DNA of 64,000 nucleotides, taken from the NCBI GenBank assembly GCA_032716605.1, contig CM064506.1, forward strand, positions 16,441,779 to 16,505,778. Reading direction: 5' to 3'. Below, piece after piece: positions 22,823 through 32,999 of the stretch. How positions within the stretch are numbered: position 1 is the stretch's first letter; the number at the start of each line of letters is the position of its first letter. The translations under genes were made by a program, and so were the position numbers. This DNA comes from Paralithodes platypus (lineage: Eukaryota > Arthropoda > Malacostraca > Decapoda > Lithodidae). The notes under the pieces were generated by a model. It was not told where the DNA came from. It saw only the letters and a list, made by a program, of their open reading frames with translations, and ran no database searches.

Positions 22823-23384
22823 AGTGGAAGCAGTGGAGAAAGTGCAGAGGAGAGCTAGCAAGCTGGTACCAACGTTGAAGAACGCGGGCTATGAGCAGAG
22901 GTTGAGGACACTGGGGCTTCCGACACTGGCATATAGGAGAAAGAGAGGGGATATGATAGAGATTTTTAAGATAGTGTCAGGAAAGTACGATGAGGATGTG
23001 TGTGAAGGTATCTTCTTGATGCGGGAGGGAACAAGAACGAGAGGACACTCTAAGAAAATTTACAAAGAAAGAAATAGGCTTGAGAAGGCAAAGAACTCAT
23101 TTTGTGATAGAGTGGTAAATGAGTGGAACGCACTGCCCCAGTATGTAGTCGATTCCGAATCAATAAGGGAGTTTGAAAGTAATCTTGATAAAGCATGGGG
23201 AAGACAAGATTTGAAGTTTGATTATAAAACAAAAATACAGAATAGTAAAAATGTTGCGTCTGCTACCGCCGCCGCCAACACCGTGAACGACCGCAGCAGT
23301 GCAAGTACTGGTACTGAGCTGGATACACAGGCATAGTTTGCCTTTTTCCAGAGGATCTACTGTAAGAAACTGTAAGAAAGTGTC
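22823..23384 (+). mobile_element. Second, strongly 5'-truncated copy of the same CR1-like LINE
   Basis: Nearly identical to the last 550 bp of 17815-21045, including the final (ACTGTAAGAA)2. Flanked by AAGTGTC at 22816-22822 and 23378-23384, a 7 bp target duplication. Removing it restores the DIRS-A gag frame. Confidence 0.9.
22830..23336 (+). pseudogene. C-terminal fragment of CR1-like ORF2
   Basis: Codes the last about 168 residues of the LINE protein (EKVQRRASKLVPTLKNAGY to STGTELDTQA) with about one residue changed from the long copy (MIEIFK for MIETFK). No catalytic domain, so no function expected. The two copies must come from very recent, near-identical sources. Confidence 0.85.
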
Positions 23385-23555
23385 GACAGTCGCTGAGGGT
23401 GGCCTTCTGTAAGAAGGCGCCCGCGGAGATCAGGACAAAGCTGCTACTCTCTGAGCTCGCAACTGAGGGTCTCTTCTCGGATGGTGCGTGGCAAGAGGCT
23501 TACCTCTTTGCGACTGCGGGACACTTCGCACCCAGTGTTTCTGGGGCGTCGCGAC

Positions 23556-23906
23556 TGTATATGTTGGGTACGATCCCCAGGTACTTATCAAAGAGGTGGG
23601 ATAAGTCAAACACTGGGTAAAAGTTAATAGGTTCTTGTATTCAGGAGTGGAGTGGGTACAGTGTACAGGGAGACCTTTGGTAGGCTAGTCTCTCTCTCGA
23701 TCTGATCATAACATACCCCTAGCGGGCAGATCATGAAATACCCATAGTTACCATGTGCAGTCAATACAGTACAATTATATAAGTGAGTGCACATGATTAC
23801 TATGGTACATGTTTAATATAAGGAGGTATGCATAAAGATAATACAGTATTAGTGTTACATACAGATACTTAAGAATGCTGTTGCCTCAATAAATCATATA
23901 CATACA
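23556..23906 (-). repeat. 3' LTR of the gypsy element
   Basis: About 351 bp. Differs from the other LTR by a block near 23566 (GTAC here, a CTGGCTGCTTCCAGAC-type insertion there), a short indel near 23845 and a few base changes. Confidence 0.9.
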
Positions 23907-23924
23907 CCTCCCTCCCACCCGCTC
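23907..23924 (-). other. Polypurine tract of the gypsy element
   Basis: On the coding strand GGGTGGGAGGGAGG directly precedes the LTR start TGTATGTATATG, the expected place and composition for the plus-strand primer. Confidence 0.7.
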
Positions 23925-23929
23925 GTAGT

Positions 23930-24265
23930 TCAATCTCGAGCGGACTCCTTTTCTCTGGGTCGTTTCGAATAACGTGGGGCAACTGGGGGGTCAGACGCTA
24001 AGGACAACTGTTTCTGGTCATTGCAAGGGGTCGCAGGGGACTGGGGGAGGGGGTCAACACTTTGGGGTACAGGGCGGAGGAAACGGCGGTTCCGCCACCA
24101 CACACGACCACTAGGGAGACGCACCTCATAATCCCTGGACTTGCCAAGACTCATGACAACCCCCACCTTGTCTCAGCATTGCGATGTCGGGTCTTGAATC
24201 CGAACTTGCTGACCGACACGCAACCTGGGGAGGGGCTGTGCGTGCGCATCGTACCGGGTCTTAAC
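23930..24265 (-). pseudogene. Integrase C-terminal tail, broken
   Basis: The frame at 23930-24166 (SRDYEVRLPSGRVWWRNRRF) is the usual tail after a Ty3/gypsy integrase. It is out of step with the integrase frame above and has a TGA just upstream in the segment coding VRIQDPTSQC. So both a frameshift and a nonsense change separate it from the main domain. Confidence 0.6.
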
Positions 24266-25432
24266 CTACTCGGCACGGTCGGCTGCACGTCTGTCACAGT
24301 CCTCGGCCTTGCCCTGCCACTCCTGAGCGAAGGATCTGGGGTCGGCAGGTAGACATGTCCGAAGGGGATGACCATATAGGAATTGGGCAGGGGAGCGGCC
24401 AGTGAAGTTAGGAGTGTTCCGGAGTTCCATGAGACCCCGGTCAAAGTCCTCTATGTCAATGTTGCCAGAGGGTGCAGTCTGAAAAATTAGGTGCCTGATT
24501 GACCTCACTGCAGCCTCGGCATGGCCGTTCGCCTGTGGGTGATGCGGTGACGTAACCACATGGCGGACTCCCCATCGCTCTATAAAGTCCCGGAAATCCT
24601 GGTTGGTGAATTGTGGGCCTCCATCGGTCCTCAGACAGAGGGGAACACCAACTTCCCGGAAGTAGCGACAGAAGAGCCTGATTGTTGCAGAGGCAGTAGC
24701 GTCGCCTTTGCAGGGGACGACAACGGGCCACCCCGAGAGACGGTCGACCACGACCAGGAAGGACTTCCTGGCAACCATGATAAAGTCGGCCGAGACAGAC
24801 TCAAAGGGCCCCGTCGGGTTCTCGTCATTCAGGAGGGGTTCCTTCTGGAGGCCAGGCTGGAGGATCTGGCACGACTCGCAAGCATGAACAGTACTGGCGA
24901 TGTCGGAATCTATCCCCGGCCAGAAGACAGCCTGCCTCGCTCTGCTCTTGGTGGCCTCCACACCTCTGTGACTGTCGTGGAGTTGCTGCAGGGTGCGGCG
25001 GCGGAGAGCGGGAGGAACCACAATCCGAGCTCCGTAGAGGACGAGATCTCCATCAGCACAGAGATCATCCCGTAGCATCCAGTATGGGAGCAAGGAATCA
25101 TATAGGTTATAATGGTTGACAGGGAAGCCTGAGGTGACGCAGTCGAGTAGACAGACGTATATAGGGTCCGCTCTTGCTGCAGCGCGAAGATCCTGTAGAG
25201 TCCTCTCGGCGTCTTGTACTGGAGATTCTCCTGGGTTGATGACATCCAAAATGGGCTTAGGAAAGTCCTGAGAGATGATGGCCAACTCCCTGCAATGGCG
25301 ATAAGAAAGCAGAGTCTGGACACCGTCGTGCACTTGAATCAGGGCAGGACACGATCTCTTGCCTAGGGTGAGGGTTGCCTGAAATGCACCCAGAGCAGGC
25401 GCCATCGTGGACCCATCCGCCGTGAGCGTCAT
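24266..25432 (-). pseudogene. Gypsy pol remnant: protease tail fused to integrase
   Basis: Residues 1-75 match the segment after the protease active site (LTADGSTMAPALGAFQATL). Then, with no RT or RNase H, it continues with the zinc-binding pre-integrase region (HDSHRGVEATKSRARQAVFW...CESCQ) and integrase core with D (SADFIMV), D (TDGGPQF) and E (NGHAEAAVRS), followed by TPNFTGRSPAQFLYG. It is in frame with gag but a TGA at 25487-25489 separates them. About 1.5 kb of pol is missing compared with family members, presumably an internal deletion. The integrase catalytic triad itself is preserved. Confidence 0.8.
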
Positions 25433-25486
25433 GGTAGGCGAAGGGTCTTGCAGGCTGCTCCTAGAGACACCCAGAGATCCTAGATG

Positions 25487-27007
25487 TCACAGGCCAATCA
25501 CTGTAATGTCAGAGCCTGTGTCCGGTAGCATCCGTAGGCGGGATTTGACATCGCCGTGTGACAGGGTGACAACGATGGGCTGTGGTGTCTTGTCGGCAGA
25601 GGAAGAAGTTGATCCCACACGACGACAGTTGTTGTGCTTCGCCTCGTGAGACTCGCTGGAGTCGGAGGAGGTACCACTGCTGCTTGGAGATCCCCCTCGG
25701 TGCTTGTCCTTCTTCTTCGACGCCCGACAACACTTCTCAATGTGCCCAATGCGGTGACAGAGGTGGCACTGGACCTTACTGGTGGGGCACTTGATCGTCC
25801 GCGACCAGTGGCCTTGTCGTCCGCAGGCGTCGCAGGTGCTCTGAGCAGCTGGGCACGTGTCCAACCCATGCTGGCGAGCACAACACTGGCAGAAATCCGT
25901 TGACTTCGATGAATTCTTGATGGGCGGAGTCTTGCCGTTTCCCTGAGCTTTCTTGTCCTTTTTATAAGAAGAAATTGCGCTCACTTGGTCAGGAGGAGCA
26001 CTAATGGCCGTGGTCGCAGATATAGCGGCCTCATAGGAGCGGCACCTAGTCACAACATCCTTTAGTGGTGCTTTGGAGTCCAGGGAGATGAGCTTCTGTA
26101 CCAGCTCCTTGTCTCTGATCCCCATGAGGATCACCATCTTGAGCTGTGTTTCCTCGCAGACAGATGAATTTCCAGGGCACACATCAACTTCCTCGGAAAT
26201 GCGCTTCAGGCGGACATAAAACTCGGCAAATGACTCCCCTTCAAGCTGCTTACAACTCAACAATTCTCTTCGACGAAGTGCCTCATTGCGAAGTCCCTTG
26301 ATGTGAGCTTGCAGGGCATCCAACACCTCATCCACCGTCTTGTCAGTCGAAGGGGCGATCTGAAGGGTGTGTTCAAGCATGCGCTGCATCTCGAGGGTCA
26401 GGCACATGCGAAACTGGATCATCTGCTTTGCCGGAGGTAGTTTGGGGAGGTCCACCATTACTGCATAATCATCCCAGCGACGTCTCCACTCTCGAAACAT
26501 CTGAAAGGTGGAGTCGGCTTTAAGTGGTGGTGGGAACTGTGCTGTAGCCTTCGGTGGTGGTGGAGGTGCTGAGGGATCTGAAGGGCTGACTCGTTGCTGT
26601 TGGGAGGGTGGGCCCTGGGCCATGGAGGGATCTGTAGATATCCTGGAAGTGGCCAACAGTTGAATCAAAGCCTGAAATCTTGCATTCTCTTCCTCTCTTC
26701 TTAAAGCCTCCTCTTGTCTTCTCACTGCCTCCTCTTGTCTTCTCACTGCCTCTTCTTGCCTTCTAGATTCCTCCAGAAACTGAATAAACTGTAGGAAATC
26801 GGCCCCAGACGGAACTGAGGGTGAAGCATGTGGGTGGGAGGGTGGAGGAGGTGGAGTGCGTAAGGGGGTAGAAGTAGAGAAACCAGAAAAATCTTGGGAG
26901 ATTTGTGGAGGTGGAAGTGGTCCAGAAATCCCAGGGGAGGTTTGTGTAGGAGAGCTGGGAGGTAATGTGGGGTTGTGTTGCAATTGTACCTCTTCCTGGT
27001 CTGACAT
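25487..27007 (-). pseudogene. Gypsy gag with zinc knuckles and protease active site
   Basis: Start taken at the ATG coding MSDQEEVQLQ (27007), because the 47 codons upstream are leader sequence. N terminus is Pro-rich, then a Glu/Arg coiled-coil repeat (three RRQEEAV/L units near residues 85-110). The capsid-like region has FREWRRRWDDYAVMVDLPKL. Two CCHC knuckles follow (CDACGRQGHWSRTIKC; CHLCHRIGHIEKC), then the protease site LPDTGSDITVIG. The frame ends there in TGA, where relatives continue; a C-to-T change at a CpG would explain it. Product would form particles and bind element RNA. Confidence 0.8.
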
Positions 27008-27510
27008 CCTCTTGTTAGGGCAACAGACAGACAGGTTGATAACAAAGAGTCGAAAAATTCCCCACTTGAATATTCGTCCTAGTAGATAACAGTGTTTTTG
27101 CTGCGAAAGATTGCCAGCAACAAGTAGTGTGTGTGACGGCGTGCTCATTGCGTGTATGTGTATGTGTGTTCACCAACCGCTCGTGGCTCGGGAGGGGGAG
27201 GCGGGCCGCGGCCGCGTTCACTCAATCAACTCAGTGTTGCTCAGGCCGTGGTGGGAGGAGGGTGTAGCGCTCCGCTCGCTGGCTGGCCCTGCTGCTCTGG
27301 AACTCGTACCCAGGGCAAGCACACATGAAATATACACAAAATAAAGCACTGGCAATACACAACACTTCACTGTTAGCACTGTATATCCAGGGGCACTGCT
27401 CACTGTAATCCTGGGTCTGGAGGCACTGTCTTACTCCCGAGTGGTGGAGCTGGATTGGTAATGGCGGCTTCACAAGGGTCCCACAGGATTGTCCAACTTC
27501 GTAACTCCGG

Positions 27511-27528
27511 TTTTTACTCACTGCGCCA
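27511..27528 (-). other. Primer-binding site of the gypsy element
   Basis: Coding-strand bases immediately after the 5' LTR are TGGCGCAGTGAGTAAAAA. TGG directly after the LTR is the mark of pairing with a tRNA CCA end. Which tRNA is not determined. Confidence 0.65.
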
Positions 27529-27888
27529 TGTATATGTTGGGTCTGGCTGCTTCCAGACGATCCCCAGGTACTTATCAAAGAGGTGGGATAAGTCAAACAC
27601 TGGGTAAAAGTTAATAGGTTCTTGTATTCAGGAGTGAAGTGGGTACAGTGTACAGGGAGACCTTTGGTAGGCTAGTCTCTCTCTCGATCTGATCATAACA
27701 TACCCCTAGCGGGCAGATCATGAAATACCCATAGTTACCATGTGCAGTCAATACAGTACAATTATATAAGTGAGTGCACATGATTACTATGGTACATGTT
27801 TAATATAAGGAGGTATGCATATAGATAATATTAGTGTTACATACAGATACTTAAGAATGCTGATGCCTCAATAAATCATATACATACA
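27529..27888 (-). repeat. 5' LTR of the gypsy element
   Basis: About 360 bp, matching 23556-23906 except for a few substitutions and indels. Confidence 0.9.
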
Positions 27889-28017
27889 GCGACCTCCCGC
27901 AGCCGCTTCCTCCCAGGGTCGTGGGAGGAAGGCCGGTCCACCGAGGGGACGCCAGCCTTGGCGAGGTGCCGTCGATGGGCGACGCCAAGGGGGTAGGGGG
28001 ACGGGCCATGCGCCCTT

Positions 28018-31000
28018 ATGTCCGCCGCTCGCCTCTTCGCCCATCTCGTCCGCTCGCCATTGAGGCGTCCTCGCGGCGTACCGAACAGAGGCAGGAGCAT
28101 CGCCGCCCAGCGCAGGATCCTCTGCGCAGGTTTCAGGGACGCGGTCGCTACAGGGGAGGGGGTGCCCGTGGAGGTCAGTCTAGCCGCGGCAAGACTGACG
28201 ACTATGCTGGCTCAAAAAAACGCTAGTTCCTCCAGGTTTTTCCGCCTTCTCTCCCGACCGCCTCCCCGAACGAGTGTTGAGGCTCATACAAGGGGCCCCT
28301 ACCGGCTTCTTTTGCCCCCACTATCGGCAATGGCCTCCCCGATCGTGGGCGCGTCGGGTTGTGAAGCGGGGTCTGTCCTGGAGGTGGCGGTCAAGGCCCC
28401 CTCTCAGACGTCCTCCCCGACATTGGCACGTCTCTCCAGACGTGGCCAAAGTTATCATGTCTCGTGTTATCATGTTATCATGCTCGAGAATGGGATTGTT
28501 CGGGAAGTCTCGCCACTCAAGCGGGTCTTCCTCTCACATGTGTTTCTGGTCCCGAAGAAGGACTGCGATGCGATGAGACCGGTGGTCGACCTGTCGTGCC
28601 TCAATTTGCATATCGTGAACGACCGCTTTCGGATGCTCACCATCAGTCAGGTGCGGTTGGCGCTCCGTCCCGGCTGCTGGGTGATATCCCTGGATCTCAA
28701 GGACGCATATTGGCATGTGCTGATTGCACCTCGGGTCCAGTGCCATCTGGCGCTCCAGCTGCACAAAAGGGTGTTCACGTTCGACAGGCTGCCCTTCGGT
28801 CTCAATATCGCACCACGAGTCTTTACGAAACTCGTCAAGCAGGATCTGACTCCCCTGCTCCGTCAGGGGATTCAGATCCTGTTTTACTTGGACGATTGGC
28901 TCATCTCCGCAGAATCTCCCACTCAATGTGCACAACACGCTCTCCTTGTCATCCAACACATCACACGTTTAGGTTTCAAGATAAACGTTCCCAAGTCATG
29001 CCTCACCCCGTCGCAAGGCGTGACGTGGGTGGACCTGGACTGGGATATGGCGAGCGCGACCGTCAGACAGTCGGGTGAACGACTCGAAGATTCGAAGGAA
29101 ATTTTTCGCTGCGTTGCACTCGGTCTCCATTACCAGGAAACTCTGGGACTCGTTGATCGGGTCGCTCAACTGGGCGTGTCTGACCATTCCCCTAGGGAGG
29201 CTCAGGATCAAACGCCTGATTCAACTGGGCAACAAGGCATTCCCACTGTTGCCGCCACATCGGCTTTGGCCGATTCCGCTCTAGATCCATTTGCTTTTGA
29301 TACACTGGGTTGTTCGGGGCAAGCTCGCGAGAGCTGTGCCTTGGACTTCGCCCCCGCCGACCATCTGGATAGACACCGATGCGTCGAGCGAGGTGGGATG
29401 GGGCTACCAGTCAAACATGGGTCACCAAAACCAAGGCAGGTGGTCAGGTCTCACTCACCTACACATAAACGTCTTGGAACTGTTAGTCCCGTTGTTCTTC
29501 CTGCGGGATCATGGGCAAGCCCTTACCGGCAGGTCGATGGCCTTCCGGATGGACAACATGACTGCAGTTCATTGCATACAGAAACAAGGCTCCTCCAGAT
29601 CCGCGGTGCTTCAGGATCTGGCGGAGAAACTGTTTTTTCAGGCAGATCGTTACAACATTACACTGCATGCAACCTACCTGCCCGGGTCTGCCAACCTGTG
29701 GGCGGATGCTCTGTCTCGGGGACGGAGCACCCAGGTAGAATGGTCATTCAAACAAACCGTATTCGACGACCTGGCAGCCACCTGGGGTGTTCCGCAGGTA
29801 CTCTTGTTCGGTTCTCACGAGACGACCAAGTTGCCTGTGTTCCTGACCCGCTGGATTCACACTCCAGCGGGGGGACCGGACGCTTTCAGCGAGGACTGGA
29901 ACAGGTGGCAGTCACTGTACGTGTTTCCGCCACCCGACGCACTTTTGATGTGCAAGGTCCTCCACAGGCTGGGAGAGTACCAGGGCAAAGTTTGGTTGAT
30001 CGCAACCCTATGGCCGGCCCAAGCCTGGTACGCTCAGCTGAAACGATGGTGCCCGGATCCCATGCCCCTGTCGGTCTCAAGCTTCCACTTGGGGTCGATT
30101 GGAGACCTAGGGACTTCGTTGGCATTCGCATCGTGGATGTTTGTGAGGCAGGGTGGCTTCCCTTGTTTGGACGATCATTAACTGACAAATTCACTCTACA
30201 TTGGACACCATCTACATGGAAGATATATGAATCTCACTGGCACAGCTTTACTTCTTGGTTACACACCTCTTCACAGACAACTCCATCAGTGGCGCTTGTT
30301 TTTCACTACCTCAATTATTTATTTGAGGAGCGTCGCTACATGTACAACACAATTAGGAACCACCTGTCTGCCATTCACGAGCCTTTTGAGACCCTCACGG
30401 GGTTGGTCGTTCCTCAGAATGAACTGGAGTTCTTCATGCGAGCCTGCTTTCGGCTCAGACCACCCCCGCGTCAGATTCCCCCTCAGTGGTCTCTGGCGGC
30501 GGCTCTCAAAAGGCTCTCGTCTGCGGCCTACACTATTCACCCCACACCTGACAGATTACTTGACAAGACACTGTTTCTTCTAGCTTTAGCTACGGGTGAG
30601 AGGGTCTCGGAGTTGGCTGCCATGTCTCGGGCCCAGAACTGCTTGCGGTTTGCTCCCATCCTCGGGTCGGTAACTTTGGCTCCATCTGTTCATTTTCTTG
30701 CAAAGAACGAACGAGAGGCACACGTGTTTAAGCCTTTCACAGTCCCCGCTCTTAAGCGCGGCCATCGTCATCACACGTTGTGCCCTGTTCTTTCGCTTCA
30801 TTCCTATGTTCATTCCACTGTGCCGGGGTCAGGGTTGGCGCTATGGGTGGCGCCTAAGACCGGTAGGAGGTTGACCAAACATGCTGTGGGACTACGCCTG
30901 TGTCGCGTCATTAAGGATAGCAATCCTCTGGTTCGGGGTTCGGCGCATGACATTAGGTCTTATGCGGCCACGCTCCGCTTCCTTCACAATCACTCCCTCA

Positions 31001-31119
31001 GGGATATTACTGACACAGGGCTGTGGTCTTCCCCCAATACGTTTGTCTCCTCCTATCTGTCCATGTCCACAGACAGGCCAGGGCGTCCTTGTGTTGCGTT
31101 GGGCCAAAGAGTTACTTAG
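28018..31119 (+). CDS. DIRS-A tyrosine recombinase (domain 30150-31119)
   Basis: A 1033-codon open frame; the first part reads the RT (28400-29070) and then an out-of-frame reading of RNase H. The true enzyme is the last about 320 codons, starting near LTDKFTLHWTPSTWKIYESH. Core-binding part: HSFTSWL, ALVFHYLNYLFEERRY. Catalytic part: ALATGERVSELAA (first Arg), SAHDIRSYAATLRF (His-x2-Arg) and NTFVSSYLSM (nucleophilic Tyr), so R-H-R-Y is complete. Role: inserts the circular DNA intermediate into the genome. This domain shows no lesion, unlike gag and RT of the same element. How it is initiated is unclear; in DIRS elements it overlaps the RT frame. Confidence 0.85.
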   Translation: MSAARLFAHLVRSPLRRPRGVPNRGRSIAAQRRILCAGFRDAVATGEGVPVEVSLAAARLTTMLAQKNASSSRFFRLLSRPPPRTSVEAHTRGPYRLLLPPLSAMASPIVGASGCEAGSVLEVAVKAPSQTSSPTLARLSRRGQSYHVSCYHVIMLENGIVREVSPLKRVFLSHVFLVPKKDCDAMRPVVDLSCLNLHIVNDRFRMLTISQVRLALRPGCWVISLDLKDAYWHVLIAPRVQCHLALQLHKRVFTFDRLPFGLNIAPRVFTKLVKQDLTPLLRQGIQILFYLDDWLISAESPTQCAQHALLVIQHITRLGFKINVPKSCLTPSQGVTWVDLDWDMASATVRQSGERLEDSKEIFRCVALGLHYQETLGLVDRVAQLGVSDHSPREAQDQTPDSTGQQGIPTVAATSALADSALDPFAFDTLGCSGQARESCALDFAPADHLDRHRCVERGGMGLPVKHGSPKPRQVVRSHSPTHKRLGTVSPVVLPAGSWASPYRQVDGLPDGQHDCSSLHTETRLLQIRGASGSGGETVFSGRSLQHYTACNLPARVCQPVGGCSVSGTEHPGRMVIQTNRIRRPGSHLGCSAGTLVRFSRDDQVACVPDPLDSHSSGGTGRFQRGLEQVAVTVRVSATRRTFDVQGPPQAGRVPGQSLVDRNPMAGPSLVRSAETMVPGSHAPVGLKLPLGVDWRPRDFVGIRIVDVCEAGWLPLFGRSLTDKFTLHWTPSTWKIYESHWHSFTSWLHTSSQTTPSVALVFHYLNYLFEERRYMYNTIRNHLSAIHEPFETLTGLVVPQNELEFFMRACFRLRPPPRQIPPQWSLAAALKRLSSAAYTIHPTPDRLLDKTLFLLALATGERVSELAAMSRAQNCLRFAPILGSVTLAPSVHFLAKNEREAHVFKPFTVPALKRGHRHHTLCPVLSLHSYVHSTVPGSGLALWVAPKTGRRLTKHAVGLRLCRVIKDSNPLVRGSAHDIRSYAATLRFLHNHSLRDITDTGLWSSPNTFVSSYLSMSTDRPGRPCVALGQRVT
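28240..30181 (+). pseudogene. DIRS-A reverse transcriptase-RNase H with Dam-like tail, frameshifted
   Basis: RT in one frame to about 29070: LVPKKDCDAMRPVVDLSCL, SLDLKDAYWHVLI, RLPFGLNIAPRVFTK and the catalytic YLDDWL. A one-base shift near 29070 moves to the next frame, where the thumb (RRKFFAALHSVSITRKLWDS) ends in TAG at 29282-29284. The frame then resumes with RNase H: WIDTDASS, NVLELL, FRMDNMTAVHC, WADALSRG. After it comes a conserved block with FPPPDALLMCKVL and WPAQAWYAQL, where DIRS pol proteins carry a Dam-like methyltransferase domain; that match is an inference. X1 and X2 keep the same protein in one frame, so both lesions are decay. Confidence 0.8.
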
Positions 31120-31332
31120 GGGTATTCCTCTATGCTTGTCCTTCGCCCTACTGTCTTTCTCCTATCCTGTCCGCTCCAATTTTGGGGGAAGGGGGAGGGG
31201 CTATGGGTTGCACATATATGTATGTAATGTCACCTGGGGTTAAGGACCTTACCTAGGCTTAAGGATCTTGTTTTTCATTTCCTAAATTACTACATTATAT
31301 GTTTGAAATGTAGATGTTACTGTATGTTTCAT
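31120..31332 (+). other. DIRS-A 3' region before the RTE insertion
   Basis: Noncoding; contains a G-rich stretch GGGGGAAGGGGGAGGGG near 31184. DIRS-A sequence resumes at about 33764 after the inserted LINE. Confidence 0.5.
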
Positions 31333-31349
31333 TATCATCATCATCATCA

Positions 31350-32994
31350 TCATCTCCGACGCCTTGTTTCCCCCTGGGAAACCCCCACTAGAGGATGGCC
31401 ATGACAGAAACGTCTCCAAGCTACTTTGTCAAGACATGCCTCCTTTGCCCGTGCCACAATGCCCCTTCCACTATGTGGAAGTTTTTCTTCAATATATTTT
31501 TCCACTTTCTTTTCCCATACCATAGGTGGTCTTCCACTACTAGCAGTTCCACTCACCTGACTCCCATATATCTTTCTTGGCATTCTGTCTTCATCCATTC
31601 TCTGAACATGACCATACCACCTCAAAGTACTTCTCTTTATCCACTCAACCACACCACAATCAATGCCCAAAGCCTGCTCTTCCATTCCAAAGGACTCGTA
31701 CACTTCCCTATTACTTGGCCCATCTAGCCTATTCATGCCAGCTGCCATTCTGAAAAAGCTCATCTCCACAGCTCTCAGTTTGAAGAGGTCCTCGTCACTT
31801 GCCGTCCATGTCTCGCTTCCATACGAAAGTGTTGGGAGCAGCACACTGTTTCTCAGTGACTTTTTGACTTCCTGGCTAACCATTCTTCCTTTGAGAATAC
31901 TATCAAGTTCTCCAATCACTTTTCTCCCTTGCATTTTTCTCTCTTTTATCTCACTCTCCATTTTTACCATATTTGCATAGTACAGCTCCCAAATACTTGA
32001 AACTTTCAACCTCTTCTAGTACTTCATTTTTCAATTTTATTTTACAACTTTTCTTGTGTTCTTTCTTGATTCTATATTTTTCCTTAAAATCAATGGTTTC
32101 ATGCATTCTTCTCTCAAACACCATTACCTTACATTTCCCTACATTGACCTTTAACTTTCTCTTTTCACATACCCTGTCAACGTCAGTGACCACTCTCTGA
32201 AGTTCTTCAGCATTTTCCGCCAACAGGACTGCATCGTCCGCATATAGGCATGTTAAAATCTTCCATGTTCTTCCCTCTGATTCCAGTCTAGCTCCCACAC
32301 CCATTGATACAGCCCTACATTCCCTAATCACTCCATCCATGTATATATTGAACAACCAAGCTGACATGACACATCCCTGTCTTACACCTACATTGACCTC
32401 AAAACTTTCACTTAACTTATCCCCTACCTTCACATTTGCCATTGCATTCCTATAAAAAGATTTTACTGCCATTAGCAACTTTCCTCCCACACCATATACT
32501 GTTAACACATCCCACAGGCCCTCCCAGTCTACTTTGTCGTAGGCTTTTTCCAAATCCATGAATGCTGCATAGAGTTTTCTGTTTTTGGCCAGATACTTCT
32601 CTACCAACAATCGCATTGAGGCTATCTGGTCAACGCAGCCCCTGCCCTTTCTGAAACCTCCCTGTTCCTCGCCTATTTTGTCATCCGTTATCTTCTGTAG
32701 CCTCTGTGTTACTACTCTTGCGTGTACCTTTCCAGGTATGCTAAGCAAGCTAATTCCCCTATAATTCTTACACTCTTCTTTACTACCCTTCCCCTTGTAC
32801 AAGGGTACTATCACTGCTTTCCTCCAGTCCTCTGGTACATTTTCCTTTTCCCATGCTAATTTACATAACCTATGCATTATGTCAACAGCTTCTCCTCCAT
32901 ATCTCAGCATTTCACCTGGGATGTTATCTACTCCAGCAGCTTTGCCCATTTTAAGTCTATTGATTGCTTCTTTTACTTCTTCTCTGCTTATCAA
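31350..32994 (-). pseudogene. RTE-like reverse transcriptase, one frameshift
   Basis: Two frames, 31951-32994 (347 codons) and 31350-32009 (219 codons), join by a one-base shift near 31975. The first has RT blocks LKMGKAAGVDNIPGEMLRYG, YRGISLLSIPGKV, EQGGFRKGRGCVDQI, AFMDLEKAYDKVDW, GVRQGCVMSAWLFNIY and catalytic YADDAVLLAE. The second has SYGSETWTASDEDLFKL and WYGHVQRMDEDRMP, the usual RTE C terminus. The intact RT blocks but broken frame indicate a dead copy. Confidence 0.85.
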
Positions 32995-32999
32995 CTACC

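Larger units (their letters stand above)
23556..27888 (-). mobile_element. Ty3/gypsy LTR retrotransposon with internal pol deletion
   Basis: LTRs at 23556-23906 and 27529-27888, both TGTATATG...CATACA on the plus strand, and a 5 bp target duplication GCGAC at 23551-23555 and 27889-27893. Coding strand is minus: gag with protease, then integrase. Protease leads directly into the pre-integrase region, so RT and RNase H are missing. Several stops interrupt the frame. It would be non-autonomous even without them. Confidence 0.9.
17416..28063 (+). pseudogene. DIRS-A gag, split by three insertions
   Basis: Segments 17416-17814, 21043-22822, 23385-23555 and 27894-28063 join in one frame when the two LINEs and the gypsy element, with their duplicated target bases, are removed. 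Start chosen at the ATG right after the TTGCAG acceptor. N terminus is Cys-rich (LCTRRGCGRP, then ECPTHVAC and CGPC). Next comes a basic Ser/Arg stretch (SPSPRRTRSPRRS). Then the conserved core seen in X1 and X2 gag (FKIPKRVLPSLYGEP; DRDHRLRQRAARL; EAAKCRQSLRV). The tail is Gly/Arg-rich (QGRGRKAGPPRGRQPWRG), as expected for an RNA-binding packaging protein. The frame ends at TGA 28061-28063; a Gly/Arg-rich frame continues at 27921-28226 one base off, so the tail has probably suffered an indel. Homology to the other two gag frames was judged by eye. Confidence 0.75.
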
